Source: Bog-756 sp963730685 (GTDB lineage: Bacteria; Actinomycetota; Acidimicrobiia; Acidimicrobiales; RAAP-2). From it: a DNA stretch of 64,000 bases. The stretch is from positions 1,488,001 through 1,552,000 of the forward strand of contig CAVSSP010000001.1 in the NCBI GenBank assembly GCA_963730685.1, written 5' to 3'. Position numbers and translations under genes: made by a program. Positions within the stretch are counted from its first letter, which is position 1, and every line of letters begins with the position of its first letter. Positions 10,309 to 18,169 of this stretch are shown here, in pieces. Below the pieces are notes generated by a model. That model did no database searches. It saw only the letters and a program-made list of their open reading frames with translations, and was not told the origin of the DNA.

Positions 10309-11022
10309 TCAGCGATCGGAATTGCTCAAGAAGTCGTCGAGCTCCAATATGCCGCTGGGAGATCCGATCTCGAAGAAGCGCTCGGCTGCCTCGTAGCCGG
10401 CGAGGAGTGAATCGCGACTGAGCGCTCCCAGTAGAGTGGCGAGGTCCGTTCTCCTGCCCGCGGGGACCCGGGCTGCGACGACGCCACCGTCGAGCATCAA
10501 CAATCCGTAGTCGATGTAACGCATCTGCGGCGGCGGGTCGGTGAGCCCCTTCCTGTAGTCAGTCACCAGCCGACCGTCGAACGCCGCATTGCTGGCATCC
10601 CACTGCCCATGGTTGGCGAATACCGTCATGAGGGCTGGCATCCTGCTGGAGCGGTAGGCGGCGTCGACCGAACGCAGATCGATCCGCAGATAGGAGTCTC
10701 CGTAGAGGACGAAGAACCGGTCCTCGAGCACCCCCAGGTCGACGGCTAGACGGACGGCCCCACCAGTGCCGAGCAGCCCGTCGGTCTCCTCGACGTACGT
10801 CACTTTCGTGCCCCACTGGCGCCCGTCGCCGACGTAGTCCCTGATCAGATCGCCCAGATGGCCGATGCTGTAGACCACGTCGTCGACTCCCTCGGAGGCA
10901 AGCCAGCGCAGTTGCCAGTCAGCGAACGGACGGCCGGCCACCGGGAGCAGGGTCTTGGGTACCGACGGATCGTAGTCGTGCATCCTTGTGCCCAGGCCCC
11001 CTGCCAGGATCAGGCACTGCAC
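10309..11022 (-). CDS. hddC: Sugar-1-phosphate nucleotidyltransferase, probable heptose-1-P guanylyltransferase
   Basis: The protein has about 237 residues. It opens with the nucleotidyltransferase signature 'CLILAGGLGTRMHD' followed by 'PKTLLPVAGRP', and has the metal-site region 'FFVLYGDSYLRID'. The family activates sugar-1-phosphates with NTP. The HddC assignment (GTP plus D-glycero-alpha-D-manno-heptose-1-P giving GDP-heptose) rests on the neighbouring HddA-type kinase and GmhA-type isomerase, not on a unique motif. I chose GTG 11022 because the signature normally begins a few residues from the start. A longer reading to 11127 would add a Pro-rich stretch and overlap the upstream methyltransferase. 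A different NDP-sugar remains possible. Confidence 0.72.
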   Translation of the reverse strand: MQCLILAGGLGTRMHDYDPSVPKTLLPVAGRPFADWQLRWLASEGVDDVVYSIGHLGDLIRDYVGDGRQWGTKVTYVEETDGLLGTGGAVRLAVDLGVLEDRFFVLYGDSYLRIDLRSVDAAYRSSRMPALMTVFANHGQWDASNAAFDGRLVTDYRKGLTDPPPQMRYIDYGLLMLDGGVVAARVPAGRRTDLATLLGALSRDSLLAGYEAAERFFEIGSPSGILELDDFLSNSDR

Positions 11023-11083
11023 GGTGTGGGCCCGGCACGGCGGAGTGGCTTGGCAACCCGATGGGGCAGCGGAGGGACTCCAC

Positions 11084-11902
11084 TCATGCGGAGGGCGCCG
11101 GGGATCCTGCTCGGGCGACGGCGACAATCTGCCATCCGAACGGTGAATTCGGGGCGTTCCAGTGGAACGACCGGTCGAAGAACCGGGTCAGCGCGGTCTG
11201 CGCCTTGGATGCGGGTGCGTTGGCGGGCGCGTTTTTCAGGTCATCGATGAGACGCTGACCCCGTGTGATGACCGCCAGTCGGTACAAATTGAAGAACGGG
11301 AATCCAGCGCGGTAGGTGTGCTCGACGAAGAAACCGGACAATTCAAGCAGGGCCCGGACCGACTCCGGCGTGTAGTGGCGGCGGTGGCCGATGTAACGGT
11401 CAAGTGCCGACTTCGGTCCTCCCGGGACGGTGACAACCAGACGGCAGTTCGGGAGGAGGTAGTCGGCGGCGTTCCGCAATAGCACCTCGGGTTCGTCGAC
11501 GTGCTCGAGCACTTCGGAGCAAACCGCCAGCGAGGCGCCCAGGATCGAGGGGTCCCTGTCTTCGGCTCGACTTGGGAGGAGGAGGTCGCGTTGGATGAAC
11601 CTTGCACCCAGCCCTTCCTCCTCGGCCGTCTTCCGGGCCCGGCGGACACCCTCGGCGCTATACTCGATGCCAAGGATCCGGGCGTCGGGGTACGCCTCCT
11701 GTAAGAGCAGCGCCAGTTGACCCTGACCGCTCCCGATGTCGACCACCGTCGCGCCGGGGTCTGGCCTCCCGAGGTAGTGGACGATCAGCCTGTTGCGGTA
11801 GTCGTTGGCAGGATTCCCCAGTGCCGGATCACCGAAGGAATTCCAGTGGTCCTCCCAATCGTCGGCACCCGCGCCCGGTTCGGTTTCGGTCGAGTCCGTC
11901 AT
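11084..11902 (-). CDS. Class I SAM-dependent methyltransferase
   Basis: The protein has 272 residues. Motif I 'VVDIGSGQGQLALLL' is near residue 55, then 'ILGIEYS', and motif post-II 'AVCSEVLEHVDEPEVLL' is followed by 'VVTVPGGP'. 'GHRRHYTPESVRALLELSGF' is typical of methyltransferases in O-antigen and glycan clusters. It sits between the HddA-type kinase (15 bases upstream) and the HddC-type nucleotidyltransferase, so it may methylate the heptose or the finished chain. The substrate is not determinable from the sequence. Confidence 0.8.
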   Translation of the reverse strand: MTDSTETEPGAGADDWEDHWNSFGDPALGNPANDYRNRLIVHYLGRPDPGATVVDIGSGQGQLALLLQEAYPDARILGIEYSAEGVRRARKTAEEEGLGARFIQRDLLLPSRAEDRDPSILGASLAVCSEVLEHVDEPEVLLRNAADYLLPNCRLVVTVPGGPKSALDRYIGHRRHYTPESVRALLELSGFFVEHTYRAGFPFFNLYRLAVITRGQRLIDDLKNAPANAPASKAQTALTRFFDRSFHWNAPNSPFGWQIVAVARAGSPAPSA

Positions 11903-11917
11903 CTCGCCCTAAGGGGA

Positions 11918-12898
11918 TTAGTCACGGGCCAAAACCACCGAACCGTCGTGGTCGAACAGGAAACGGACTTCGGTGAGTCCCTCTTCGACCATCGCCTTCC
12001 GCACCGAGGTGGGATCGCTGGCATAGAACAGCAGGAAGCCTCCGGCACCCGCGCCAACAAGCTTTCCTCCGATGGCGCCGTTGTCGGTACCCTTCTGATA
12101 CCAGCTGTCGATCTGATCGTTGGTCATGCCTTGCGACCGCTCGCGCTTCCGCATCCAGTGCTCATGCATGAGGGTAGCGAACTGTTCGGTGTCCCCGAAC
12201 TCGAGGGCTTCTTTGCTGGCCAACCCGATGGATTTTGCGAAGTGGAGGCTGTCGATCATCTCCGAGTCGCCGAGTTCGGAGCGGGTCTTTTGATCCTCCA
12301 GCATGTGTTCCGCGTCCCGGGAGTACCCAGTGAAGAACATTAACAGGTGCTCCTCGAGGTCGTGGAGGGTGTCTGAGGAGAGGAGCAGAGGGGAGATGGT
12401 CACCTTACCCCCGGCCTCGAAGGTGAAGCAGGTGAACCCACCGAAGGACGCGATGTACTGATCTTGCTTCCCCACCGGCCGCTCGAGTCGATCGATTTCG
12501 ATGGTGCACGCCTCCTCCGCCAGGATGCCCGGGGTTGTGTGCCGGCGTTGATGGGCGTAGATGGCCCGGAGCAACCCGACGGTGAAGGCGCCCGACGATC
12601 CGAGCCCGGTGCCAGCGGGGATATCGGCGACACTGACCATCTCGATCGAGGCCCCGACCTCGTGGATCTCGAAGGCCTCCCGCACGATTGGGTGCTCGAT
12701 CTCCTTGCGAGAGCCCACCCTCTCCAGCGCGGAGTACTTTAGGAAGTAGTCGTCGGTGAATGTGCGGTTGATGGCCACGAAGATGTACTTGTCAATGGCG
12801 GCCGCCACCACCATTCCGCCATGCTTTTCATAGTAGGAGGGAAGGTCTGTCCCACCCCCCCCGAGCGAGATGCGGAGTGGGGTGCGAGTGATGATCAC
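11918..12898 (-). CDS. hddA: GHMP kinase, probable D-glycero-D-manno-heptose-7-phosphate 1-kinase
   Basis: The protein has about 326 residues. It begins 'VIITRTPLRISLGGGGTDLP', the hallmark start of HddA-type GHMP kinases, and has the ATP-binding loop 'PAGTGLGSSGAF' near residue 100 and the C-terminal 'GKLVGAGAGGFLLFY'. The length matches the family. In the GDP-heptose route HddA makes the 1,7-bisphosphate. I chose GTG 12898 because it places the signature at the N-terminus; a longer reading would run into the transaldolase gene, whose stop is at 12918. The neighbours, an SIS isomerase and a nucleotidyltransferase, support the assignment, although the related L-fucose kinases share this fold. 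Confidence 0.82.
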   Translation of the reverse strand: MIITRTPLRISLGGGGTDLPSYYEKHGGMVVAAAIDKYIFVAINRTFTDDYFLKYSALERVGSRKEIEHPIVREAFEIHEVGASIEMVSVADIPAGTGLGSSGAFTVGLLRAIYAHQRRHTTPGILAEEACTIEIDRLERPVGKQDQYIASFGGFTCFTFEAGGKVTISPLLLSSDTLHDLEEHLLMFFTGYSRDAEHMLEDQKTRSELGDSEMIDSLHFAKSIGLASKEALEFGDTEQFATLMHEHWMRKRERSQGMTNDQIDSWYQKGTDNGAIGGKLVGAGAGGFLLFYASDPTSVRKAMVEEGLTEVRFLFDHDGSVVLARD

Positions 12899-12917
12899 AA
12901 GCGGGGCGAATGGGGCA

Positions 12918-13636
12918 TCAGAGCAGGTAACCGGCTTTTGCCGCGTCACCATGGAACATCTTCACTGTGTCCAGCGAATACTCCTTGAGGTCCTTGCCCT
13001 CGAGGGAAAGCTTGCCAAGGAGGTCGTGGGTGACAGTGATGATGTGGCAGCCGATCTTTGAGGCCTGGTACACGTTCAGGATCTCGCGGGGCTTGCCCAC
13101 AGCAGTTCGAGCTGCGGATAGGGGCCCAGTATGCCCAGGCATTCCTCCATCAGCGGAATGGGATCCCGACCGGTGTCGGCGATGCGGCCGGCGAACACGG
13201 ACACGATGGCCCCGGGCCCGACCGACAGGGCTCTCACCATCCCCTCCACCTGTCCCGGTGTCATCACCGCTGTCACATTTAGTCGAAGTCCTTCCGCAGA
13301 TAGTTCGCGGACGACCGTGGAAGACGGTTCACCCCTGGTGTTCGTGATGGGGATCTTGACCACGACATTCGGTCCCCATGACGCGATCCTTCTCGCCTGG
13401 CGGACCATCTCGTCGAACTCGTCCGAGAACACCTCGAAGGAAACGGGCCGGTCGACGACGTGGTCGAGGATCTTGCGGGCAAACCCCTCGTACTCAGAGA
13501 TGCCGGACTGGCTCATCAGCGTCGGATTGGTCGTGAATCCTGCGATGCGCGGGTCGTTGGCGAGGCGGAGGATCCCTTCCATGTCGGCGCCATCGGCAAA
13601 TATCTTGACCTTGAACTGGTCTTTTGTGTCTACCAT
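12918..13636 (-). CDS. Transaldolase / fructose-6-P aldolase family protein, frameshifted
   Basis: The ATG 13636 frame reads 'KIFADGADMEGILRLAND', 'GFTTNPTLM' and 'NVVVKIPITN', which contains the Schiff-base lysine. It then reaches 'LELLWAS' and fails. One base away it continues 'PREILNVYQASKIGCHIITV', the canonical TalC ending, to 12918. A missing base in the GGGG run at 13088-13091 repairs it to about 239 residues. Transaldolases interconvert fructose-6-P and sedoheptulose-7-P. Because it lies directly beside heptose-activation genes, it may supply sedoheptulose-7-P to them. Aldolase activity on another sugar phosphate is also possible. Confidence 0.8.
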
Positions 13637-13748
13637 CGATCCCTCTTCCGGAAACGCATTGAGGAACGCCGACGCCTAACCGCCAACGCGAGGATTTTAG
13701 CAGCGGACCTCGAGGGTTCTGGGTGATGTCCCTTGGCCGGCACCGACC

Positions 13749-14759
13749 TCATCCGGCCTCGTCGAATCGACCGCCATGTGCATCTTCAGTCAGGGATTCC
13801 AATGACGCTCGGAGTGCCTCGAGGGATGATTTTTTGTTAGTCCAGCCGAGTGCCCGAATCCGGCTGCTGTCCAACCGCACGATCGGGACGTCGCCCTTCC
13901 ACCCGCGATCGCCCCCGGTGTACTCGAACGTCGTCGTCCCTGATTCGATCCCGAGGACATCGATCGCCAGCCCAGCGATCTCGCGCACGGTTGGATAGTC
14001 ACCGGTGGCGACGTTGTAGACGGCGAACGGCATAGGCGCTCGAACTGCTGCCAGCAGCACGGCGTCCATGACATCCTCGACGTGCACATAAGACTTGGAC
14101 TGCAAGCCGTCACCGAGGATGCGAAGGCGGGTGGGGTCGTCGATGAGGCGGCGGGCGAAATCGAAACCGACGCCGTGGGTCTGGTGCGGCCCGACCACGT
14201 TGCCAAAGCGGAATGCACATCCGCTGAGACCGAACATGAAGGAGTAGGAGGCGATGAGTGCCTCGCCCGCTAATTTTGACGCCCCGTAGGTGGAAACGGG
14301 TACGAGCGGTCCGTAGTCCTCTGGCGCTTCCAGGTCTCCAACGTCTCCGTAGACCCCGCTTCCCGATGCGTAAAGGATCCTACCTCCGCCGGCAAGTCGG
14401 ACGGCCTCGACGACGTTGTGGGTTAGTCGTGTCCCCTGATCGAAGTCGACTGCCGGATCCGTGGCCGCCCGGGCGATGTCCGGATTGGACGCCAGGTGGA
14501 TCACGGTATCCGCACCGCTCACCGAGTCGGTCAGCAGTTTCAGATCTTCGACGTCAGCCTCCGTCACCGTGAGACGTTCGTCTGCCGTGAAGGGCTCCAG
14601 ATGCCAATATCGTCCGGACGAGAAGTTGTCATAGACGGTCACTGACTCGACGGCGGTGTCGCCGAGCAGGCGCTCGACGAAGTGGCTCCCGATGAATCCA
14701 GCACCCCCGACGATACAGATGTTCCTGAGTTGGTGGCCGTTGCCTTCCGTGGTGGTCAA
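13749..14759 (-). CDS. NAD-dependent sugar epimerase/dehydratase (extended SDR)
   Basis: The protein has about 336 residues. The Rossmann motif 'GGAGFIGSHFVERLLG' is at the N-terminus, the active site is 'STYGASKLAGE' (YxxxK), and there is an upstream Ser/Thr region 'YASGSGVYGD' and the later 'FRFGNVVGPHQ'. This is the UDP-glucose-4-epimerase-like SDR layout. No ATG lies close to the motif. TTG 14759 overlaps the stop of the upstream SIS gene as TTGA, which repeats the coupling seen elsewhere in this operon, so I prefer it to a far upstream ATG at 14834 inside that gene. The substrate is probably an NDP-hexose or NDP-heptose. After the gene comes a 112-base gap before the transaldolase. Confidence 0.8.
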   Translation of the reverse strand: MTTTEGNGHQLRNICIVGGAGFIGSHFVERLLGDTAVESVTVYDNFSSGRYWHLEPFTADERLTVTEADVEDLKLLTDSVSGADTVIHLASNPDIARAATDPAVDFDQGTRLTHNVVEAVRLAGGGRILYASGSGVYGDVGDLEAPEDYGPLVPVSTYGASKLAGEALIASYSFMFGLSGCAFRFGNVVGPHQTHGVGFDFARRLIDDPTRLRILGDGLQSKSYVHVEDVMDAVLLAAVRAPMPFAVYNVATGDYPTVREIAGLAIDVLGIESGTTTFEYTGGDRGWKGDVPIVRLDSSRIRALGWTNKKSSLEALRASLESLTEDAHGGRFDEAG

Positions 14760-15355
14760 CTGATGGACTCCCACTTGGTCGACGAGCTCGACAGAGCGGG
14801 GTGTGAAACCAACAGATGCCAGACGACGGCGCACAGCCCTTCGGTATGCGGGGTGATGTGGTCGGGGAAGAGTGGTGGGATCACCACGCAGGCATCTGCG
14901 AGCTCTGCCGTGTAACCGCCCTGCCGTCCCACGATCCCGAAGATCTTGCTGCCGCGCTTACTGGCCAACTCGAGCGCCCTCACCAGGTTCACCGAGACCT
15001 GGTTCGTAAGGTCGCCGCCACCGACGGAGAACACCAGGAGGCCGTCTTCCGGTCCTAATTTCGACACCTCCAACCAGGCCCCGAAGGTGGTCTCCCATCC
15101 CTCGTCGTTGACTCTGGCCGTGAGCTCGGACACGTTGTCGGTTGGGGCGTAGGCCTCAATGCCGCACAGCTTGCGGAAGTCGTTGACCGCATGCGATGCA
15201 TGACCTGCAGACCCTCCCACCCCGAGGATGAAGAGGCGACCGTTGTCCTGCCGGACCGAGGCCAGTCCGAGTGCGCACCTCTCGATCTGTCCGACATCGA
15301 TCGCCGAGAGGACAGCGATGGACTCCTCCACGTACGTAGACGAAAATGCGGTCAC
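14756..15355 (-). CDS. gmhA: SIS-domain sugar isomerase, probable sedoheptulose-7-phosphate isomerase
   Basis: The protein has 199 residues. The SIS phosphate-binding loop 'ILGVGGSAGHASHAVND' is near residue 40, and 'DGLLVFSVGGGDLTNQVS' is in the middle. The length fits GmhA, which converts sedoheptulose-7-P to D-glycero-D-manno-heptose-7-P in the cytoplasm. The GTG start at 15355 overlaps the stop of the upstream methyltransferase (GTGA); the longer reading would be filler inside that gene. It lies just upstream of the epimerase, transaldolase and HddA-type kinase. The SIS fold alone does not prove the substrate, so the assignment leans on context. Confidence 0.75.
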   Translation of the reverse strand: MTAFSSTYVEESIAVLSAIDVGQIERCALGLASVRQDNGRLFILGVGGSAGHASHAVNDFRKLCGIEAYAPTDNVSELTARVNDEGWETTFGAWLEVSKLGPEDGLLVFSVGGGDLTNQVSVNLVRALELASKRGSKIFGIVGRQGGYTAELADACVVIPPLFPDHITPHTEGLCAVVWHLLVSHPALSSSSTKWESIS

Positions 15356-15972
15356 TGGATGGTCTCCTCGTTGCGGCAGATGGCGATGGTGTTCAATCCG
15401 AGCTTGTGCCGGTGGCAACGGATGGCGTGGGGCGGGAATCCCGCGGCCACCAGCATCGGCCACAGGTCGCGGGGGTCGTAGTAGCGCTTGTGATCGTCCA
15501 TCTCGCGGGCGGGGCTGAGGCCCAACCGGAATGCGGATAGTTCGAGGGCCCTCTTTCCCAACCAGGTCGGCACGTTGACGATACATGTCCCTCCGGGACG
15601 CAGGATGCGGTGGAAGTGCCCGAGAATCTGGTCGGGTTCATTGAGGTGCTCGATGACTGACAAGCACAGCACCACATCGAGAGATTCGCCCGGCACTTTC
15701 GTCAACGCGCTCGACAATTGCCCCTCTAAGACGGTGACCTTGGGCTCGTCGGCGAGATCCTCTGCGATGGCGATATCGGCTAGGACCAGCGATGCTGCAT
15801 CGGGGAGAAGTGTGCGGGCCAGTGTCGCCTGGTACCCACATCCGAAGTCCCCGACATCGGCGCCGACGAACGAACCCAGGGCTCGCCGGACGCCGCGTCC
15901 GGACAGCCACACACCGAACCGGTCGACAGCGGTCATGTTCCCCGACTGCCCAAAGGACTGGGTGCGGCTCAT
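15352..15972 (-). CDS. Class I SAM-dependent methyltransferase
   Basis: The protein has 206 residues. Motif I is a variant, 'VGDFGCGYQATLARTL'; 'VVLCLSVIEHLNEPDQIL' and 'LRPGGTCIVNVPTWLGK' follow, and 'DDHKRYYDPRDLWPML' lies near the end. The arrangement matches Methyltransf_11 proteins of polysaccharide clusters. The start is ATG 15972, immediately after the GT2 gene's stop region, so the genes are one transcript. The substrate is not identifiable. Confidence 0.8.
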   Translation of the reverse strand: MSRTQSFGQSGNMTAVDRFGVWLSGRGVRRALGSFVGADVGDFGCGYQATLARTLLPDAASLVLADIAIAEDLADEPKVTVLEGQLSSALTKVPGESLDVVLCLSVIEHLNEPDQILGHFHRILRPGGTCIVNVPTWLGKRALELSAFRLGLSPAREMDDHKRYYDPRDLWPMLVAAGFPPHAIRCHRHKLGLNTIAICRNEETIQ

Positions 15973-15973
15973 C

Positions 15974-17326
15974 TCAGGCAGGGGACTCGGTGCGCGATGT
16001 GTCTGGGCCGAGCTGCCTGATCCCGTAGCGCACTCCTGTGGCGTGGAGCAGGAGCGTGAAGCAGAACAGGGAGAACCCGACGATCGTGAACAGGAGCCCG
16101 GTCACGGCGAGGTGGTCAATGAGGGACGATGCCGGAGGCAGCGTCCTCCCGTGGGAGAGGTACCAGACCAAGAGAGCAATCTCCATGCCTATTCCGATGA
16201 TCCAGATGCAGCCTGCAGTCATGACGGATCGCGTATACGGGAAAATTCGCATCCATTTCGCCCGGGCCGCCCCCGTATAGTCGCAGAGCACCTGTGCCAG
16301 GCAGCCGAAGAAGAAGCTCTGCAATCCGATGATCGCCAGAGTGACGCCTACCAGCATCCAGTACAGGCCGAAGGTGAAGCCTCCGATGACGATGGAACCG
16401 AAGCTGAGCGGCAAGCTCAACAGCAGGCCCACCACCAAGAACACGATTCCGGGCTTCAGCATGAAGAACTCGGCCCCGTAGACGAACATGGCGCGCAAGT
16501 TGATCCAGGCCGCCCTGAACGGCGACGACCACCCGCTCCTCTTGTGATGGGAGACCCTGCCGTCGCGGTCCTTGTAGAAGGTGACCGGGACCTCGGCGGT
16601 CCGCAGGTCCATCCGGACCGACTTGAGGACCATCTCCGAGGCATACTCCCAAGACTGCGAGGAGAGCCCCATCCGTTTGAGGGCGTCGAGGGTGATTCCC
16701 CTCATACCGCAGTGGATGTCGGTGAAGTGGCTGGAGTAGACCTGATTGAGGATCCAGGTGGTGGCCGGCGTTCCGACGTAGCGGTGCAAGGCGGGCATCG
16801 AGCCGTCCTCGATCGTTCCCGACCACCGAGATCCCATCGCGAACTCGTAGCCCTCCCGCATCTTCTCCACGAACCGACCCAATTGCCGGAAGTCGTAGGT
16901 GAGATCGGCGTCGCCCATCACGATGTACTTTCCCCGGATGAACGGGATCGAGTCGATGTAGGCCCGTCCGAGCCCCCGCTTGGGTGTCTTCAGCACCCGG
17001 GCCCCGGCGGCAAGCGCCAGCTCACCGGTCTGGTCCGTCGAGCTGTCCACGATCAGGATCTCGCCCCTGATGCCGGAGGCTGCCAGCCCCTCTTTGCACC
17101 ACTCCACGAACTCTGTGATCGTCAGCTGTTCGTTGACCGCCGGCACCACCACCGATACCTCGGGATCTTCGATGTCGTCGGCCGGCGTGAACAGTCGGAC
17201 CGAATCGTCCCCAATGGCCTGTTCCGGCTCTGACTCGGGTACCGCCTCTGCGCTCCTGGCCTGATTCGCCTCGATCTGGGCCAGTCGGGCACGCACCCCG
17301 CCGGGTGCTCTGAGAGGCATGCTCAT
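15974..17326 (-). CDS. GT2 glycosyltransferase with C-terminal membrane domain (DPM/GtrB-like)
   Basis: The protein has 450 residues. After a 55-residue variable leader comes a GT-A domain: 'VSVVVPAVNEQLTITEFVEW', 'EILIVDSSTDQT', 'RGLGRAYI', and the DxD region 'IVMGDADLTYDF'. 'GMRGITLDAL' and 'RVSHHKRSGW' follow, as in polyprenyl-phosphate glycosyltransferases. About four hydrophobic helices fill residues 290-430. The family makes polyprenyl-phosphate sugars used by GT-C transferases, which fits the GT-C-like genes in this locus. The start is ATG 17326 or 17320. It is probably the first gene of the minus-strand glycan operon; the HAD gene diverges upstream. Confidence 0.85.
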   Translation of the reverse strand: MSMPLRAPGGVRARLAQIEANQARSAEAVPESEPEQAIGDDSVRLFTPADDIEDPEVSVVVPAVNEQLTITEFVEWCKEGLAASGIRGEILIVDSSTDQTGELALAAGARVLKTPKRGLGRAYIDSIPFIRGKYIVMGDADLTYDFRQLGRFVEKMREGYEFAMGSRWSGTIEDGSMPALHRYVGTPATTWILNQVYSSHFTDIHCGMRGITLDALKRMGLSSQSWEYASEMVLKSVRMDLRTAEVPVTFYKDRDGRVSHHKRSGWSSPFRAAWINLRAMFVYGAEFFMLKPGIVFLVVGLLLSLPLSFGSIVIGGFTFGLYWMLVGVTLAIIGLQSFFFGCLAQVLCDYTGAARAKWMRIFPYTRSVMTAGCIWIIGIGMEIALLVWYLSHGRTLPPASSLIDHLAVTGLLFTIVGFSLFCFTLLLHATGVRYGIRQLGPDTSRTESPA

Positions 17327-17497
17327 AGGTGTGGGGGGTCCTTGCTGGTCGAGTGAGGGGGGTCACTGCGTCACAGATGGGCGTCCGGCCTGGTCGCGCC
17401 GCCAGGCCCTTTCCTCCATAAGCTAGCAACAATTCGCTCGCCCACTGTGAGTGGCATGCTCACGCCGCCCGGTTGCCACCAGGCACAATGGACCAGG

Positions 17498-18166
17498 ATG
17501 CCGCTCGCCCTGTTCGACCTGGACAACACCCTTGTGGACCGACGATCGGCGTTTGTGGCCTGGTCCCAGCAGTTCGTCCGTCACCACGGGTTGGGGGTAG
17601 CAGCGGTCGAGTTGCTGACCGAGGTGGATGACAGTGGATTTGCTCCCCGCCAGGCGGTATTCGATGCGGTTCGCGACCGGTACGGGCTGGCCGAGACATC
17701 GGACGACCTCATCGAGGCGTATCGGGACTCCTACCCCAGCTTCTTCGAGCCCAACCCCTCGGTCAACCTTGCTCTCGAGAGACTGCGGTCCCTCAATTGG
17801 CGCATCGGCGTGGTCACCAACGGCCCCGCGTCCCAACTGAAGAAGCTCGAGCGGGCCGGTCTCGTCGACCTGGTCGATGCCTGGTGCATCTCGGATGAGA
17901 TCGGGGTGGCAAAGCCCGATCGGCGGATCTTCGAGGAGGCGGTGGTCCGATGCCAGGTAGCGGGCTCCATCTCGGGTCCTCGGTGGATGGTCGGAGACAC
18001 CGCTGTGCCCGATATCCAGGGTGGGCGCAATGCCGGTCTGAAGACGATCTGGCTCCATCACGACCGGACCTGGGACCACACCGACTTTCAGCCCGACGAG
18101 ATGGCCGCCTCCATCGCCGAGGCCGTCGACCTCATGGTGGCCGGATCCGAGGAACCGACCACGTAA
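17498..18166 (+). CDS. HAD superfamily hydrolase (subfamily I)
   Basis: The protein has 222 residues from ATG 17498. Motif I is 'LALFDLDNTLVDRR' with the two catalytic aspartates. Motif II is 'VVTNGP', motif III is the lysine in 'EIGVAKPDRRIF', and motif IV is 'MVGDTAVPDIQGG'. A cap insert between motifs I and II places it in subfamily I (phosphoglycolate phosphatase/haloacid dehalogenase type). It is transcribed away from the glycan operon across a 171-base gap. The GDP-heptose route needs a phosphatase (GmhB), but GmhB proteins belong to another HAD subfamily, so this is only a weak candidate. Convergent with the next gene, 3 bases away. Confidence 0.8.
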   Translation: MPLALFDLDNTLVDRRSAFVAWSQQFVRHHGLGVAAVELLTEVDDSGFAPRQAVFDAVRDRYGLAETSDDLIEAYRDSYPSFFEPNPSVNLALERLRSLNWRIGVVTNGPASQLKKLERAGLVDLVDAWCISDEIGVAKPDRRIFEEAVVRCQVAGSISGPRWMVGDTAVPDIQGGRNAGLKTIWLHHDRTWDHTDFQPDEMAASIAEAVDLMVAGSEEPTT

Positions 18167-18169
18167 CCG

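Noticed and set aside
12918..13636. Programmed frameshift in the transaldolase gene
   Set aside because: No slippery sequence or stimulatory structure is evident, and similar shifts occur in many unrelated genes here, so a base-call error is simpler.
15575..17233. 552-codon open frame on the plus strand opposite the GT2 gene
   Set aside because: The minus-strand frame has GT2 motifs and membrane helices; this frame has none.
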